Shown here in pieces: positions 1 through 10,389 of a DNA stretch of 64,000 nucleotides (position 1 is its first letter; each line of letters opens with the position of its first letter). Both the position numbers and the translations under genes were made by a program. The notes below the pieces were generated by a model. It saw only the letters and a program-made list of their open reading frames with translations. It ran no database searches and had not been told where the DNA came from. This DNA comes from Sclerotiophoma versabilis (lineage: Eukaryota; Ascomycota; Dothideomycetes; Pleosporales; Didymellaceae), in assembly GCA_012274445.1 (NCBI GenBank), contig JAAROD010000015.1, positions 2,790,001 to 2,854,000 of the forward strand. Reading direction: 5' to 3'.

Positions 1-801
1 TGATGTTGCGCCTTGGCCATGGGAATGAGCTCCGGGGGCATGGTCGTGACCGGAGCAGGTAAGCATTACGCTGGAGAGTATATCTCGGTATGCGAAGGCG
101 CAGTTGGGATCGTACACTGATTACGTCAGTATACTTTATGATAGGCAGGCTCAGGAAACAGCCACAGACTTGTTATTGGATATCCGATCAGCGCTGATGC
201 TGTACTCGACAACGTGAGAGTGAACAGGCATCCTGTCTTCATGGCTGCGGCTTTGCTGAGTTTTCTGGGCCAAGACTGAATCGATGACGATCCAGGCAGG
301 AGTGTCAAGACAGCCTTCTATATATCGTTGCTCTGCGATGCCGAGCCCGGTCCAGAGTGCTAAACATAATGAACAAGCGAACGGCTTGCTTCCTTGTCCA
401 GCCATCGTGCTCAAATGGCACTTCCTGGCTATCAACGTGCTCACGTGGTCTCTGCCTCGTTAGTCATCCGCGGAGGATAAACTTGCTCATTTACACCCTT
501 TATAACCTCTGTTCCGGAGGGCGAATCAGGAAAGGGATATAGAACAGTAGTGTAGTATGGAGATGTTTCGAAAGCAATGGCGTTTCAAAACGTGCTCGAA
601 ACTAGCTCAGCTGCAGCGCTTGGCAATGCTTATCTGTAGATTTCAGTGTAAAAGTCTGAAGGTTTCCAAAACAGAGACATGGTCTGACCATGAGGTATAT
701 TACCATAGTTTACTGTATAAGTGCAGCAATATTATGTGGCGATTCTGTATGGTGGGCGCTGTATTTCGTGGCTGTATCTCAGCAGCTAACACACTCTGCG
801 C
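1..801. other. Gene-free left edge
   Basis: I see no convincing gene in the first 800 bases. Open frames here are short, overlap on both strands and have no recognisable domain or splice pattern. The stretch probably holds the 3' flank of the coiled-coil gene that ends at 802, plus intergenic DNA. Confidence 0.5.
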
Positions 802-2797
802 TCAGATCTCGAAAACACCACCCATGCCAACCCTAATATCAACCACATCGACTTTCCATCCCTTCCAGTCATTCAGACCTCTCTTAGTCTCTCTGATGCG
901 CTCAAGTCTTTTCTTTCCCTCCTCCTCCTGCGCCTTCCTGTAGGCATCTTCATCAAAATCAAAATCGTCTAAGCTGGGCAAGCTCGCCAAACTCTCTGTC
1001 CTTGGCTTGCCTCTGTTTGCTGCGTCACTGCGTCGATGTGCTGGGTGCTGTGACTGGCCCGTGAACGCAGAAATACCAGACTTGAGGACATCCTGAAACG
1101 AAGAGTGATTTTGTCCAACAGGGCGTGTGGGTGGGGCGCCAGAGAGATCAATCTCGTCGAAGCCGGAGTTTGAGTAGGGTTGTGAGGGGTCAGTGTCGTC
1201 CATTGAAGGCTGCATTGCAGTGCGGCGATCACGCCATACACCGCGACGGAGCTCAAAATTCTCTTCTTCCAGTTCGCGCACCTTAGCCATCAACCTGTCG
1301 CGCTCTTCATCCTCAAGCTCTTGCACGCTCGTATCTTCGATGGAGTCGAGGTTTGCCTTTCGGCGGCGTTGTTCGGCTTCACGGAGGCGTGCATTCTCAT
1401 TGCTGAGGCCTGTTACACGAGTCCGTAATTCGGCAGCTTCGCGCTCGACTTTGGCGTGCTCTTGAAGACGTGCTTGATTACGGGTGTCATTGTCGCGGTG
1501 TAATTGTGTGAGGGTCTCGATCTTTTTCTCAAGTAGTTCGGCTCGCGAAACCGCGTCTGACGCCTTACGGTTGGCAGCACCAAGCTCTGCTTCGACCTGT
1601 GCGATTCGTGTCTGCGCCGAATCCCGGTCTGAGCCCTCCTTTGCTGCCTGCTCGCTTGCCTTGTCCAGATTCGCCTTCAAGTCGGAAAGCTCTGTCTTGG
1701 TAGAACTGGCTTCTAATTCAGCCTTTTGCAGCGATGACTCGAGGCTCGATATCTTCGATTGCAGCTCGTTGTTCTTGTTCGTTTGCTCCGTCAACTGGGT
1801 GTTGACCTTGGAGATCTCCAACTCTAACGACTCGATTGTTGCTGACTTGGAGGCGATCTGGGCATTCAGATCATCGACCGACTCTGTTTGGCTAGGAGAA
1901 GCGGCTGAAGCGCGTCGAGTAGACTTTTCGGTGTGTGTTCGAAGCTGCGATAGCTGGCGCGTGAGAGACTCGACTTCTGATTTCTGTGCCGTGCATTAGA
2001 ATCCTTCTGCAGTTGCAAACTGAAATCACAAAACATACCAGCTTATCGGCCTCCTTGCTCTTTTCAAACGCAATCGCAGCTTCTCCCTTGCCTTCTCTGA
2101 ACTCCTCCAGCTCTTCTTCATCTTTTTTCCATTTTACCTTGTATTCCTCAACCTCGGCAGTCAGCCTGACCTTCTCCAGCTCGAGTTCTGCGATCTTCTG
2201 CACCTGCTCACGGTAGATCTCACTCGAGACGCCACCTCCAGGAGTCAAGCCTGTGGGTGATGTAGGTCCAGCGCCTGAACGGTAGAAGGACTCTGACCTT
2301 TGGCGCGACTCGACGGCGACTGAAGGCTTGCGGCCGTGCGATGGCTTGGGTACGGGTAGATCTGTGGGCTCATCGTCGTCTGCAGGTGCTGGCGATGCGG
2401 GCTCTGCGGGCTCTGCGGGCTCTGTAGGCTCAGGCACGGGATCTTCGGTCTTCTCCTCGGCTAGCGCGGGTGTAATTGGAGCTTCAGCTTCAGCTTCGGT
2501 ATGAGCTTCCTCAGGAGCTTCTGTCTCTTCCTTCTTATCCTTCTTCTTTGCACCACCAGCCTTCTTGGCCTTTTGCTTCTTTAGTTGCTCATACTGGATT
2601 ATCTAGTCAGCATTGCTACCATTACTATAGGAGACTTTCCACGGGTGCTGCCAAAGGTATAGAACACTAATCGTGCTCGCTGCGACGGTGCAATACTACT
2701 GGTATCCTTGCTCGTCTAACAGATGATGGATTCGAACACATACGCGTTTCTTAGCTGCGGCGACCTTCTCGGCCTTCTCTTTGTCGTCGTCCGCCAT
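802..2797 (-). CDS. Coiled-coil Golgi tether-like protein (GM130/Bug1-like)
   Basis: Three exons (2797-2745 region ending at 2744, 2593-2039, 1983-802) encode about 596 residues. Introns are 2594-2743 and 1984-2038, both GT-AG with CTGAC-type or pyrimidine-rich acceptors. The start at 2797 gives an acidic-lysine N-terminus with an AAAKKR motif followed by a lysine-rich stretch, which resembles the p115-binding N-terminus of the mammalian cis-Golgi tether GM130. A Pro/Glu/Ala linker with EPAEPAEPA repeats follows, then long heptad-like coiled coil (about residues 130-400). A Phe/Asp-rich region and a conserved-looking Trp-containing tail end in Phe-Glu-Ile. A hydrophobic C-terminus is how GM130 and yeast Bug1 meet the GRASP/Grh1 PDZ domains. 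The family assignment is inferred from architecture, not sequence identity; other golgins or an unrelated coiled-coil protein remain possible. Confidence 0.75.
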
Positions 2798-5097
2798 GTT
2801 CCTGGTAGTGAATGTGAGGTTGGAGATTGTGGGGTTAGGTTGAACGCGGTGACGCGCCCTGGGCTCGGCGATGCCACCTCTCTCCGCAAAGAGCGCTAGC
2901 GTCCGATTGGCCCAAGCCCCTTACACTTGTGACGACTACCCATGCGGTTGTTCTACTCGGCATCAACATGATTCCTCAGACACACCTAGGGAATGTTGTA
3001 TATCATGGTAAAATGCAGTTCCGTCGCCATGTGACGAAACCAGGCCGGTGTCGGTATGAACGGACAAAGACGACAATCCAAGGTATTACACTCTGCGATT
3101 GTACCAAGATCTCAAACACTGCCAGCAATTGGTGAATGTTCCATATGTGTATGGGTGGTGCTTGCTTTACAATCATGCCTTTATTCTTGTGCGAATACTA
3201 CGTTGCTGTATATTGCCGATTGAAATCCTGCAGTCTCATCCAAGAAGAGTCTTAATATCTTTCCTCTCCGGGACGCCTACGGCATGGCATATCAAAGGAA
3301 TGACCACTATTTCCATGGTGTTCTTCGGCAGCTATGAGTATATGCAGCCGGCTATCAGGCTGCCGGTGCAGCGAAGCCCTTCTGTCTTGCCTACGCTCCA
3401 CACTGTTCGTGATCACGGTTTGGAGAGCGAAGTCGGAATCACATTGAAATGAGGCATCCTGGTTGCTTTGTGTACCACTTTTGGTCTACCGACAAGCTTT
3501 CGTTCAATCTTGGGGCTTTGAAAAGGCAGCAGCACAATTGCCAACTGTGCAAAGTACTTCGAGATGGCATCACGGCTGCTCTCGGTCCACATGTCAGAGA
3601 TGTCAAGATCTGGTAGAAAGGAAAGAGTTGGAATGGAACTCTCATATTATCTATCAGGAACCACGAGATGTGGAATCAGAACCTGTAGTTCTATCATGTA
3701 GAAGCTGTGTATGCGTCGGGGCGCTCCTAGCAAATCGATGTTGAGATTCATGGTAATACTCGCATCGAAACGGTCAGCCATAGCCTTAAACTGGCATAAG
3801 CTCCGGGCCGGGCCCTTCAAGTATTTTTGAATGCACGATTGAACGAGCTAAGCAGTGGACTGAGGCGTTAACCACCTGCGACAAAGCGTACTCGCACTGC
3901 AGAATGTTCGATGCCAAAGCTGCACAACTACCCAAACGAGTCATCCATGTTAGTGGCAACAATGATGAATGACTCCAAGTCAGAGACTCTATCCTCATTG
4001 CTGTCTACAGGACTCTGTTCACTTGTCTATGGCAACCTCAGGAGCGCATTTTGTCCTATAGAACATTGCACTTTGGGCACGCTGAAACCAGGTTAGAATG
4101 CTGCTCCCTTGTTGACTGCGAATGATCTCAATCCAAGATGTCATACAGCCTAATGGACACACGTCAACTTTCTCTCAGGTCTGTGTTGGACGTATATGTT
4201 TGGAACAGCATCGAGGCGCACTTTACTAAGCTAGATATCACCGTTACAGCCAAACGACCGGTACAACTATCTGGCCTAGATTAATACTGCTACTGAGCTT
4301 CAGGTGATCTCGACATGGCTGGACTATGGCGCAATACATTGACACTGCATCCGCTCCCTTCACATTGCTAAGAATACAGTTTCAACTCATCATTTCGGAA
4401 CGCTGACCTAGTCACGGGCATCAGTCTCTACCAGTCTCGTAAACGGTGGGCTATATACTGCACAGATACGCATGACTGGTGCCGTCTAGATTGACAGTCC
4501 TCCTCTTTCATAATGACAGTCAGGAACAGCCACACCTTTAAGCAGCAGTACAAGCCACTCTCGCATTACCGGAACTGCTCGTCGAAGTAGTGAACGACGA
4601 ACTTCAAGCCCACGAAGATCTATATTGGAAAGAAACCTTCCACCAAACCAGCGTTTAGAAGAAAAACATTCTGCCCATGCAACTGCGACAATCCGTGCGC
4701 TCCTCATTCTTTCGAGACAGCGTACGAATGACTCTCAAGCACCACGCTCTTCGAAACATTACATCCGCGAGCGCAGCCAGAGCATCATTCTAACTGCAGC
4801 TAGCAGGTAAGCCACACACACGAGGTGACAAGTCGACGCCAATGCACACACGCAAAGAACGGCAGAAGCACCGGCGCGCTGAATCGAGATTCTAGAGACG
4901 CAAAAGCAACCTCCCATCCGCAGCACCAAGCAGTAGTAAAAACGCACATAGCGCGCAAGAACAAACCCCAAGCCTAGAACCAGCCTCTCCAAGGCGAATA
5001 GAAGCAGACGATTCTCTGAAACACAAAAGCAAACCGCCCCATCGAACCCATGTCAAACAACTCTCTTACACATTACTCACGCTGCAACCCGTCCCAT

Positions 5098-5160
5098 CTT
5101 ATCTCATCTCATCTCATCTCATCCTACCTCATCCCACCTCATCCCATCCCATCTCGCCTC
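5098..5160. repeat. TCATC/TCATCC minisatellite
   Basis: A run of pentamers and hexamers of the TCATC and TCATCC type, with a few substitutions, spans about 60 bases. The run lies in non-coding DNA. The complementary strand is purine-rich (GATGA), so the tract has strong strand asymmetry. Confidence 0.85.
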
Positions 5161-5397
5161 GTCTCACCTCCCCTCGCCCATGGCCCTGAAACACAATCAC
5201 CCAACCCCACCATTCCCATCTCAACGTTGAAAGCAACGACACACACACACGTGCACGCACATACACACGATCTACCCGCCCGCGCAGGCCAGATTGCGAC
5301 ATGCATCCGCGCACAACGTGTATGTACATAGTAGTACATGTGTTTGTGCATACGCTCTTATGCAAGTAGTAGCTGATAACTACCAACATGATTTATG

Positions 5398-5398
<1 letters not shown>

Positions 5399-5431
<33 letters not shown>
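5399..5431. repeat. (CA)n dinucleotide microsatellite
   Basis: About 16 uninterrupted CA repeats, with more CA/TG-rich sequence at 5230-5330. Open frames running through it are composed of Thr-His repeats and are artefacts of the microsatellite. Confidence 0.95.
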
Positions 5432-5434
<3 letters not shown>

Positions 5435-6547
5435 TGTGTTTCGAATTATGCATGTAGGATCAACGAAGCACAGGTACCCTGTAATCTCCGTGAACTATTG
5501 AGAAACGTGGCTGTGCATGGCGATGAGGATGGGGCGCGAGCTGGTGGGGTTCTGATGACACGAGGAGAGAGGGGGGGGCTTTACGAGGGGGACTGTGCGT
5601 GCGAAAGGATCGGTGCGAGGAGCCCGGCCTCTGTACGAGGCGTGTCGTGCCATACGATGGGTAAGCGCTGGGAGCCGATTGGGGAATTGGAGGATGCATT
5701 GGCATTTGGGCATGGGTATTGGGCATTGCGATGTACGGGATGGGTTGTGGGCGCGCGTCTGGAGATGTTTATCGATGACGCGGAGTGGATGGATTTTGGA
5801 TCATGTAGCTGTGTTATACGTGTTTATGTTTTAGGCGCGGGCTTTAGATGGGCGCGTTACGGTGGTCTCGTGCAAAGCGAGATTGGTAGTGGGGCAAGAG
5901 CGGAAGACCGAAGATGGCAGGTGTAATAACGGTATCAATTTAGTGAAAGTGTGTTTGATGTTGTATATGTGTTCATTGCATTTCACCATGCTCGACTGTC
6001 TGTCTATGTCGCCTTCCCGGTAGATATTTCGTCCACCACAATTGTCAACGCCGCCCTAGATGAAGTATTTGAAGCGAAGAGATTTGTCGTATCGCGCTTA
6101 TCGCGCAAGGCATGTCTTGCAAACAGGCGGCAAAAGTGTACCCAACCATGCCTTGAATATACTGAATGAAAGACAAAGAAGATGTTGCCTCCAAGAGACT
6201 GAACCGCCGTAAAGAGCTGGTCAAAGTACCGCCGATCAAGATGCGACTCATAGATACCCGTCTTCCCAGTGCCCGCAAACGATGGTTGTAAGTAGGAAAA
6301 TGCTGGTTCAATGAGAGTAAAAGAAAAAGTCCGGTTCGCGTTCCAAGGTAGCAAAGAGAGCATGCGCCATTAAAAATTCGTAGCCTCGCTGATAAACTCC
6401 GTGTCATGCGAGAAGGTGGTGATGTATATATGCTCGGTAATAAGGGTGGACCATTATGTCATGCCGTCAACAGGATGTGTAATCCGCTGAATTAGGGTAC
6501 GTGATAATATGCAAGAAGTGGCAGATGGCAGTCGTGGTAGTACAGAT

Positions 6548-9256
6548 TTATTTGGCTTGCGAAGAAGCTGAGTCTTTCGATGACTTCCAAAACTTCAGCT
6601 TGCTCAAACGTCTGGGCTTCTTCTTAGGATCCTTAGCGATGGGTGCAAGGTAAGCGGATTGAGGTCGCTGTTCAATGGACAGCTTGCTCTTCTCGCTACC
6701 GTAAGATCCGTTGATCAAACGGGACAGACTGGCAATGCTGGAACGCTTGCGACGGCAAGACTCAAACTCACTAGGCGTGGAGCAGAGCGAGGCCGAGCGA
6801 TCGCTTGGCCTGCGAGGAGCGGGAAGAGGGAAGGTGCCCTGCATGTTGCTGGTCATGGTTGACCTCGAAGAAGTCAGAGATGGCACATCATCAGATGAGA
6901 TGCGCATCTCGGGTCCAGGTTCTCCGAAACGTGGTGATGGCATTACTGGGTAGTCGGTCACAGACGAAGCCGCAGTACCTACACGCGGAGTATCGAAGGA
7001 AATCTGGCTCGATTGGTAGTCTGGCGATCCAAAGGAGGAGGTGACGGTATTGGGGGTCATGAGACTTTGCTGCGCAAGCGGGGCTGGTACAGCCATAGTC
7101 GACTGGTGGTCTTTGAACTCCTCCAGCGTCGACTGTGGTGTCACAGTTGAGTCCGAGGAATGTGTAAGGGAAGACGTACGAGGCTCCTCGTAATCTTCGA
7201 CTACCTCGACCTGTGAACAGTTTGCACTGGGGACAAATTGGGACACAGCATGTGGCGACAGCGGCTCCTCCAGAATGGGCAATTGCCGTGGCTCGGTACG
7301 CGTTTTGAAGCCAAGGCCATCGTTGAAGTTCCAGTTGATTGCTGGGCCATTCTGCTTGCCATCCGTCTCGACGATCTGGATCTTGGGCTCTTCGACCTTC
7401 TCAGGCTCTTCCGTAGTGGAAGTGAGGTTTGCCTCCTTCAACGACTCAGGCTTCTCTTCTTCAGGCTCTTCCTCTTCGAACACGTCGGCCATTGGTGAGG
7501 CGCTGGTCGCAGCTGAAGGCCTGAACTCGAAAGGAACCAACTCAGGGGCGCTCTCGGTTCTACGATGGCTGGGAGTGAAGCCGCTTGCGCTGTGCATAGC
7601 CCGTCGATGAGCGGCAAATCCGCGTTTCTGCGTCCTTGGGTCCGCACCATTCGGAGTGTTGAACGGGCCAAGTGCTGCATCCATGTCAATAATGGGGCTC
7701 ATGACATCGGAATCGACACGCGTCAGCTGTCGCGGTTGCCACGAAGCAAAATCAGTGATGATTTTCGGTGCAGGTACGGTATCCGCTGTAGGCGAGACAA
7801 TAGTGACCGAGTTGTCATCATCAAAGTTAGGGCTGAAGTCATCGAAATCAGGCTCGTCAGAAGAATCAGTGTCTTCACCTTCGACGACAGTATCTGGCTG
7901 GTCAGGTGTTGACGCCCTTCGCTTCGATTTCTTGCTGTGTTTTCCTTTCCTTGGGATGATCGAGTTCGCCCAGGACTTCACTTTCCGCGGCCTGTGGCTC
8001 GACTTCTTTGACTTTGATTTCGCGTCTTCTACTGGCTCAGCGTCCAGTGGTGAGGGCAGAGGAGAGGAATTGAAAGTCGTGGTAAGAGCTGGGTCAGAAA
8101 TGCTAGTGGGCAGCCTGCGGTGAGTAGACTTGTCACTACTCCTTGACTCCAGTCGGAAAAAGCCCCGCTTTTTGGTTGGCATGTCAGGTGAGGTAGGACT
8201 GGGGCCAGCAGATCGGGATCGCCCGGCAGACATGGGTCGCTTGCGGTCAGAGGGCTCTTCAATCAACGGGTTGCTCAAGATCTTGTCCAGGACAGCGCCA
8301 GCGGTGCCAGGCCGGCTTTCGTCCTCGACGGTGGGTAAGGTTGGGGTCCCTGAGCGAGTGAAGGGTGGGCTGACGGTACTACCACCAACGATCGACGACA
8401 AGCTGTTTGTAGTCGAGTGTCCACGGAGTGTCGATACTTCAGTTTCTGACGAGATTGTCGAGAGAGGTCGAATGTACTCGACTTTATCGGAGAAGCCAAC
8501 ACGAGCCCTAGAAGGAGGGCGTGGTGTTGACTCGTCGTCGGAATGGTTGGTTCGCAGACAGGGCTGTGACAGAGACTTGTTTACGGAATGGCCGAACTTG
8601 AACTCGTTGAGGTTCTCGGCGGGCGTGTTGGGTGCACTGCCTGTTCGAGAGGGCATTGGGGGAAGCGGGGGCACTGGAGGGCTCATGATGGCAGACAGGT
8701 CGTGGGAGGAGATGGCAGCAGAACGGCGGTGAGCGTGTCCACGGCGGCCAGCAGGTGGACCAGGCTGCAGTGTGGTTGTGGGGGGTGACAGAGAGCCATC
8801 CTTGGTAGGGCTGCTGCTCAGCAATGTCGCGCCTGTTCTTGCGCTTCCTCCAATGAGCTCACTCCCACCCCGTCGGTGACCATGCATTGGCTTCGCAGGT
8901 GTCGTGGGCTGCAGCAGCGGCGATGTGTGGGGAGACGTCTGCTGGGGGGCTGGTGGGTTGCCTGCAGGATTGAAGGAGAAGGCGGGCAGTGCGTTGACGG
9001 ACTTTTGTCTGGCGTGCGGCATGGAGCCTCGGCGGGCGGCGGGGTACTGCATCGACATTGGGCGAGGCTTGGTGGGTGACGAGTCGGAGTGGTTGGAGGA
9101 AGGGTCTGGCGCTCGCATGGGGAAGGAGAAGTCGGGGTTGGGGACCATCTCGACCATGCCGGCGTGCGAGTGCTGGCGGCGCTGGTAGAGAGGCGAGCCT
9201 GCGGCGGCCGACTGCGACTGTGTAGCCTGATGGCGTGGCAGGGCAATCTGAGCCAT
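6548..9256 (-). CDS. Large disordered Ser/Pro-rich fungal protein
   Basis: A single uninterrupted 902-residue frame. No catalytic domain is visible. The N-terminal third has a segment reading HARQKSVNALPAFSFNP, then a GHRRGGSE box and a GHAHRRSAAISSHDLSAI box. Repeated RRxSxS/HRRTES elements throughout look like basophilic-kinase or 14-3-3 sites. The middle has a very basic PRKVKSWANSIIPRKGK/KKSKRR segment followed by an acidic Asp/Glu/Ser patch. The C-terminus is again basic (KKKPRRLSKLKFWKS). Homologues in filamentous fungi are often labelled cell wall proline-rich protein, but there is no signal peptide or GPI signal here. A cytoplasmic or membrane-associated phosphoprotein fits better; that is inference. 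The start at 9256 is the first Met of the frame and is followed at once by the low-complexity N-terminus. Confidence 0.85.
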   Translation of the reverse strand: MAQIALPRHQATQSQSAAAGSPLYQRRQHSHAGMVEMVPNPDFSFPMRAPDPSSNHSDSSPTKPRPMSMQYPAARRGSMPHARQKSVNALPAFSFNPAGNPPAPQQTSPHTSPLLQPTTPAKPMHGHRRGGSELIGGSARTGATLLSSSPTKDGSLSPPTTTLQPGPPAGRRGHAHRRSAAISSHDLSAIMSPPVPPLPPMPSRTGSAPNTPAENLNEFKFGHSVNKSLSQPCLRTNHSDDESTPRPPSRARVGFSDKVEYIRPLSTISSETEVSTLRGHSTTNSLSSIVGGSTVSPPFTRSGTPTLPTVEDESRPGTAGAVLDKILSNPLIEEPSDRKRPMSAGRSRSAGPSPTSPDMPTKKRGFFRLESRSSDKSTHRRLPTSISDPALTTTFNSSPLPSPLDAEPVEDAKSKSKKSSHRPRKVKSWANSIIPRKGKHSKKSKRRASTPDQPDTVVEGEDTDSSDEPDFDDFSPNFDDDNSVTIVSPTADTVPAPKIITDFASWQPRQLTRVDSDVMSPIIDMDAALGPFNTPNGADPRTQKRGFAAHRRAMHSASGFTPSHRRTESAPELVPFEFRPSAATSASPMADVFEEEEPEEEKPESLKEANLTSTTEEPEKVEEPKIQIVETDGKQNGPAINWNFNDGLGFKTRTEPRQLPILEEPLSPHAVSQFVPSANCSQVEVVEDYEEPRTSSLTHSSDSTVTPQSTLEEFKDHQSTMAVPAPLAQQSLMTPNTVTSSFGSPDYQSSQISFDTPRVGTAASSVTDYPVMPSPRFGEPGPEMRISSDDVPSLTSSRSTMTSNMQGTFPLPAPRRPSDRSASLCSTPSEFESCRRKRSSIASLSRLINGSYGSEKSKLSIEQRPQSAYLAPIAKDPKKKPRRLSKLKFWKSSKDSASSQAK

Positions 9257-9960
9257 GGTGGGGACACTGTGAGATTAGCGTAGTACGGCGACTACGGGCG
9301 GAGGGCACGGCGGCAGTGAGACGAAACAGGCGCTGGCGGGGGGCACTGGCGAGAGACAGCGGTCAGCACGCAGAGGGCAGGCCGGGCAGTCGTGGCGCAT
9401 ACAAGAGGCGGGAGGGTGCAGCGAGGGCGAGTGGCAGCAGGCGTATGCGGTGGTTGCGGTGGTTGCGGGCGGTGGTGCTGCTTGGGGTGAAGCCAGTACA
9501 CCCGGGATTAAAGAATGAACGACAGGAAAAGGAGCGGACAGATACCGCACGCCGCCTCGGGGATGGTGAGTGCGACAATGGGCTCCAGGGTGGGTGGTGG
9601 TGAGAGGCCGTGAGGGGACCGGCGAGAGGAGCACTGGGCGGGTGGTGTTGTGCAGGCAGCGTGGGTTTGGACGTGGGCGGCGCGGCCGACTCTTTTGTCG
9701 CGGGAGCGCTCGCCGCACGGATGCCATCTGACGGTCAGGCCCAGCAGGCCCACCGCACTCGCGCGTAGAGCAGCGTGTAGGGGTGCCTGGCCCGCATCCC
9801 TGCACCGCCGCCGTCCTGCTGCGGGCGTGGTGATTGCGCTGCCACGACGACCATTTTGCCCTCGTTGCGCGCGCGCTCAGTTGGCCTGCTGCAGCGCGAG
9901 CCCGGCCGCGACCACGCTGGCCGAGCGGTGCTGGCGATGCAGGCACGCAGACGCCCGCCG

Positions 9961-10020
9961 CCCAGCAGCCAGCAGCCAGCAGCCAGCAGCCAGCAGCCCA
10001 GCAGCCCAGCAGCCCAGCAG
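9961..10020. repeat. CCAGCAG / CCCAGCAG minisatellite
   Basis: A tandem run of the 7-base unit CCAGCAG (about five to six copies) changes to the 8-base unit CCCAGCAG (about three copies) within 60 bases. It lies about 700 bases upstream of the start codon at 9256. It is not in a supported coding frame. Confidence 0.9.
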
Positions 10021-10368
10021 CACTCGCGCGGCCAGCAGCGAGCGCAATCTGCAATTTCGGACGCGGCTGTGCCTGCCTGTGCCTGTCTGTGCCTGCCGGT
10101 GCCTGTGCCTGATCTCCATTCATCACGAGGACTACCAGCTGGCCCGTCGACAGCTGCCTCTCCACACCCTGCCCGACCATGATGTCGACAATGACGAGCG
10201 CCGCCGCGGACAGGCCAGCTCCAAGTTTCTTGTCTGCTCCCTCACTCGACAGTAGCTGCCAAACCTAATTGTTCCTGCGGCTCGCTGGCGCACGCGTTCG
10301 ACTGCTGCACAGCAGCTTATCGCTGCGTCCGCATCGGGCCCGCTCCAAAGCCCTCTCGTGTGCAACCC

Positions 10369-10389
10369 GTCTGCAAACGGCTTGCAGAC
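10369..10389. repeat. Perfect 8-base inverted repeat
   Basis: The arms GTCTGCAA and TTGCAGAC are separated by a five-base loop, ACGGC. It lies in the gene-poor region. No function is apparent. Confidence 0.6.

Larger units (their letters stand above)
2798..6547. other. Long intergenic region, no gene recognised
   Basis: About 3.7 kb with only short, mutually overlapping open frames and no recognisable protein. It contains simple repeats near 5.1 and 5.4 kb, listed separately. The first 150 bases are the promoter side of the coiled-coil gene starting at 2797, and the last 500 are the 3' flank of the gene ending at 6548. I see no transposase, reverse transcriptase or terminal repeats. Confidence 0.5.

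Noticed and set aside
5294..5926. 210-residue plus-strand frame
   Set aside because: Runs through the (CA)n microsatellite as His-Thr repeats; composition and overlap indicate chance.
9275..10180. 301-residue minus-strand frame upstream of the disordered protein
   Set aside because: Its length comes from GC-rich, repeat-bearing DNA (CCAGCAG run read as Ala/Gly/Cys repeats). Competing frames exist on both strands and no family is visible.
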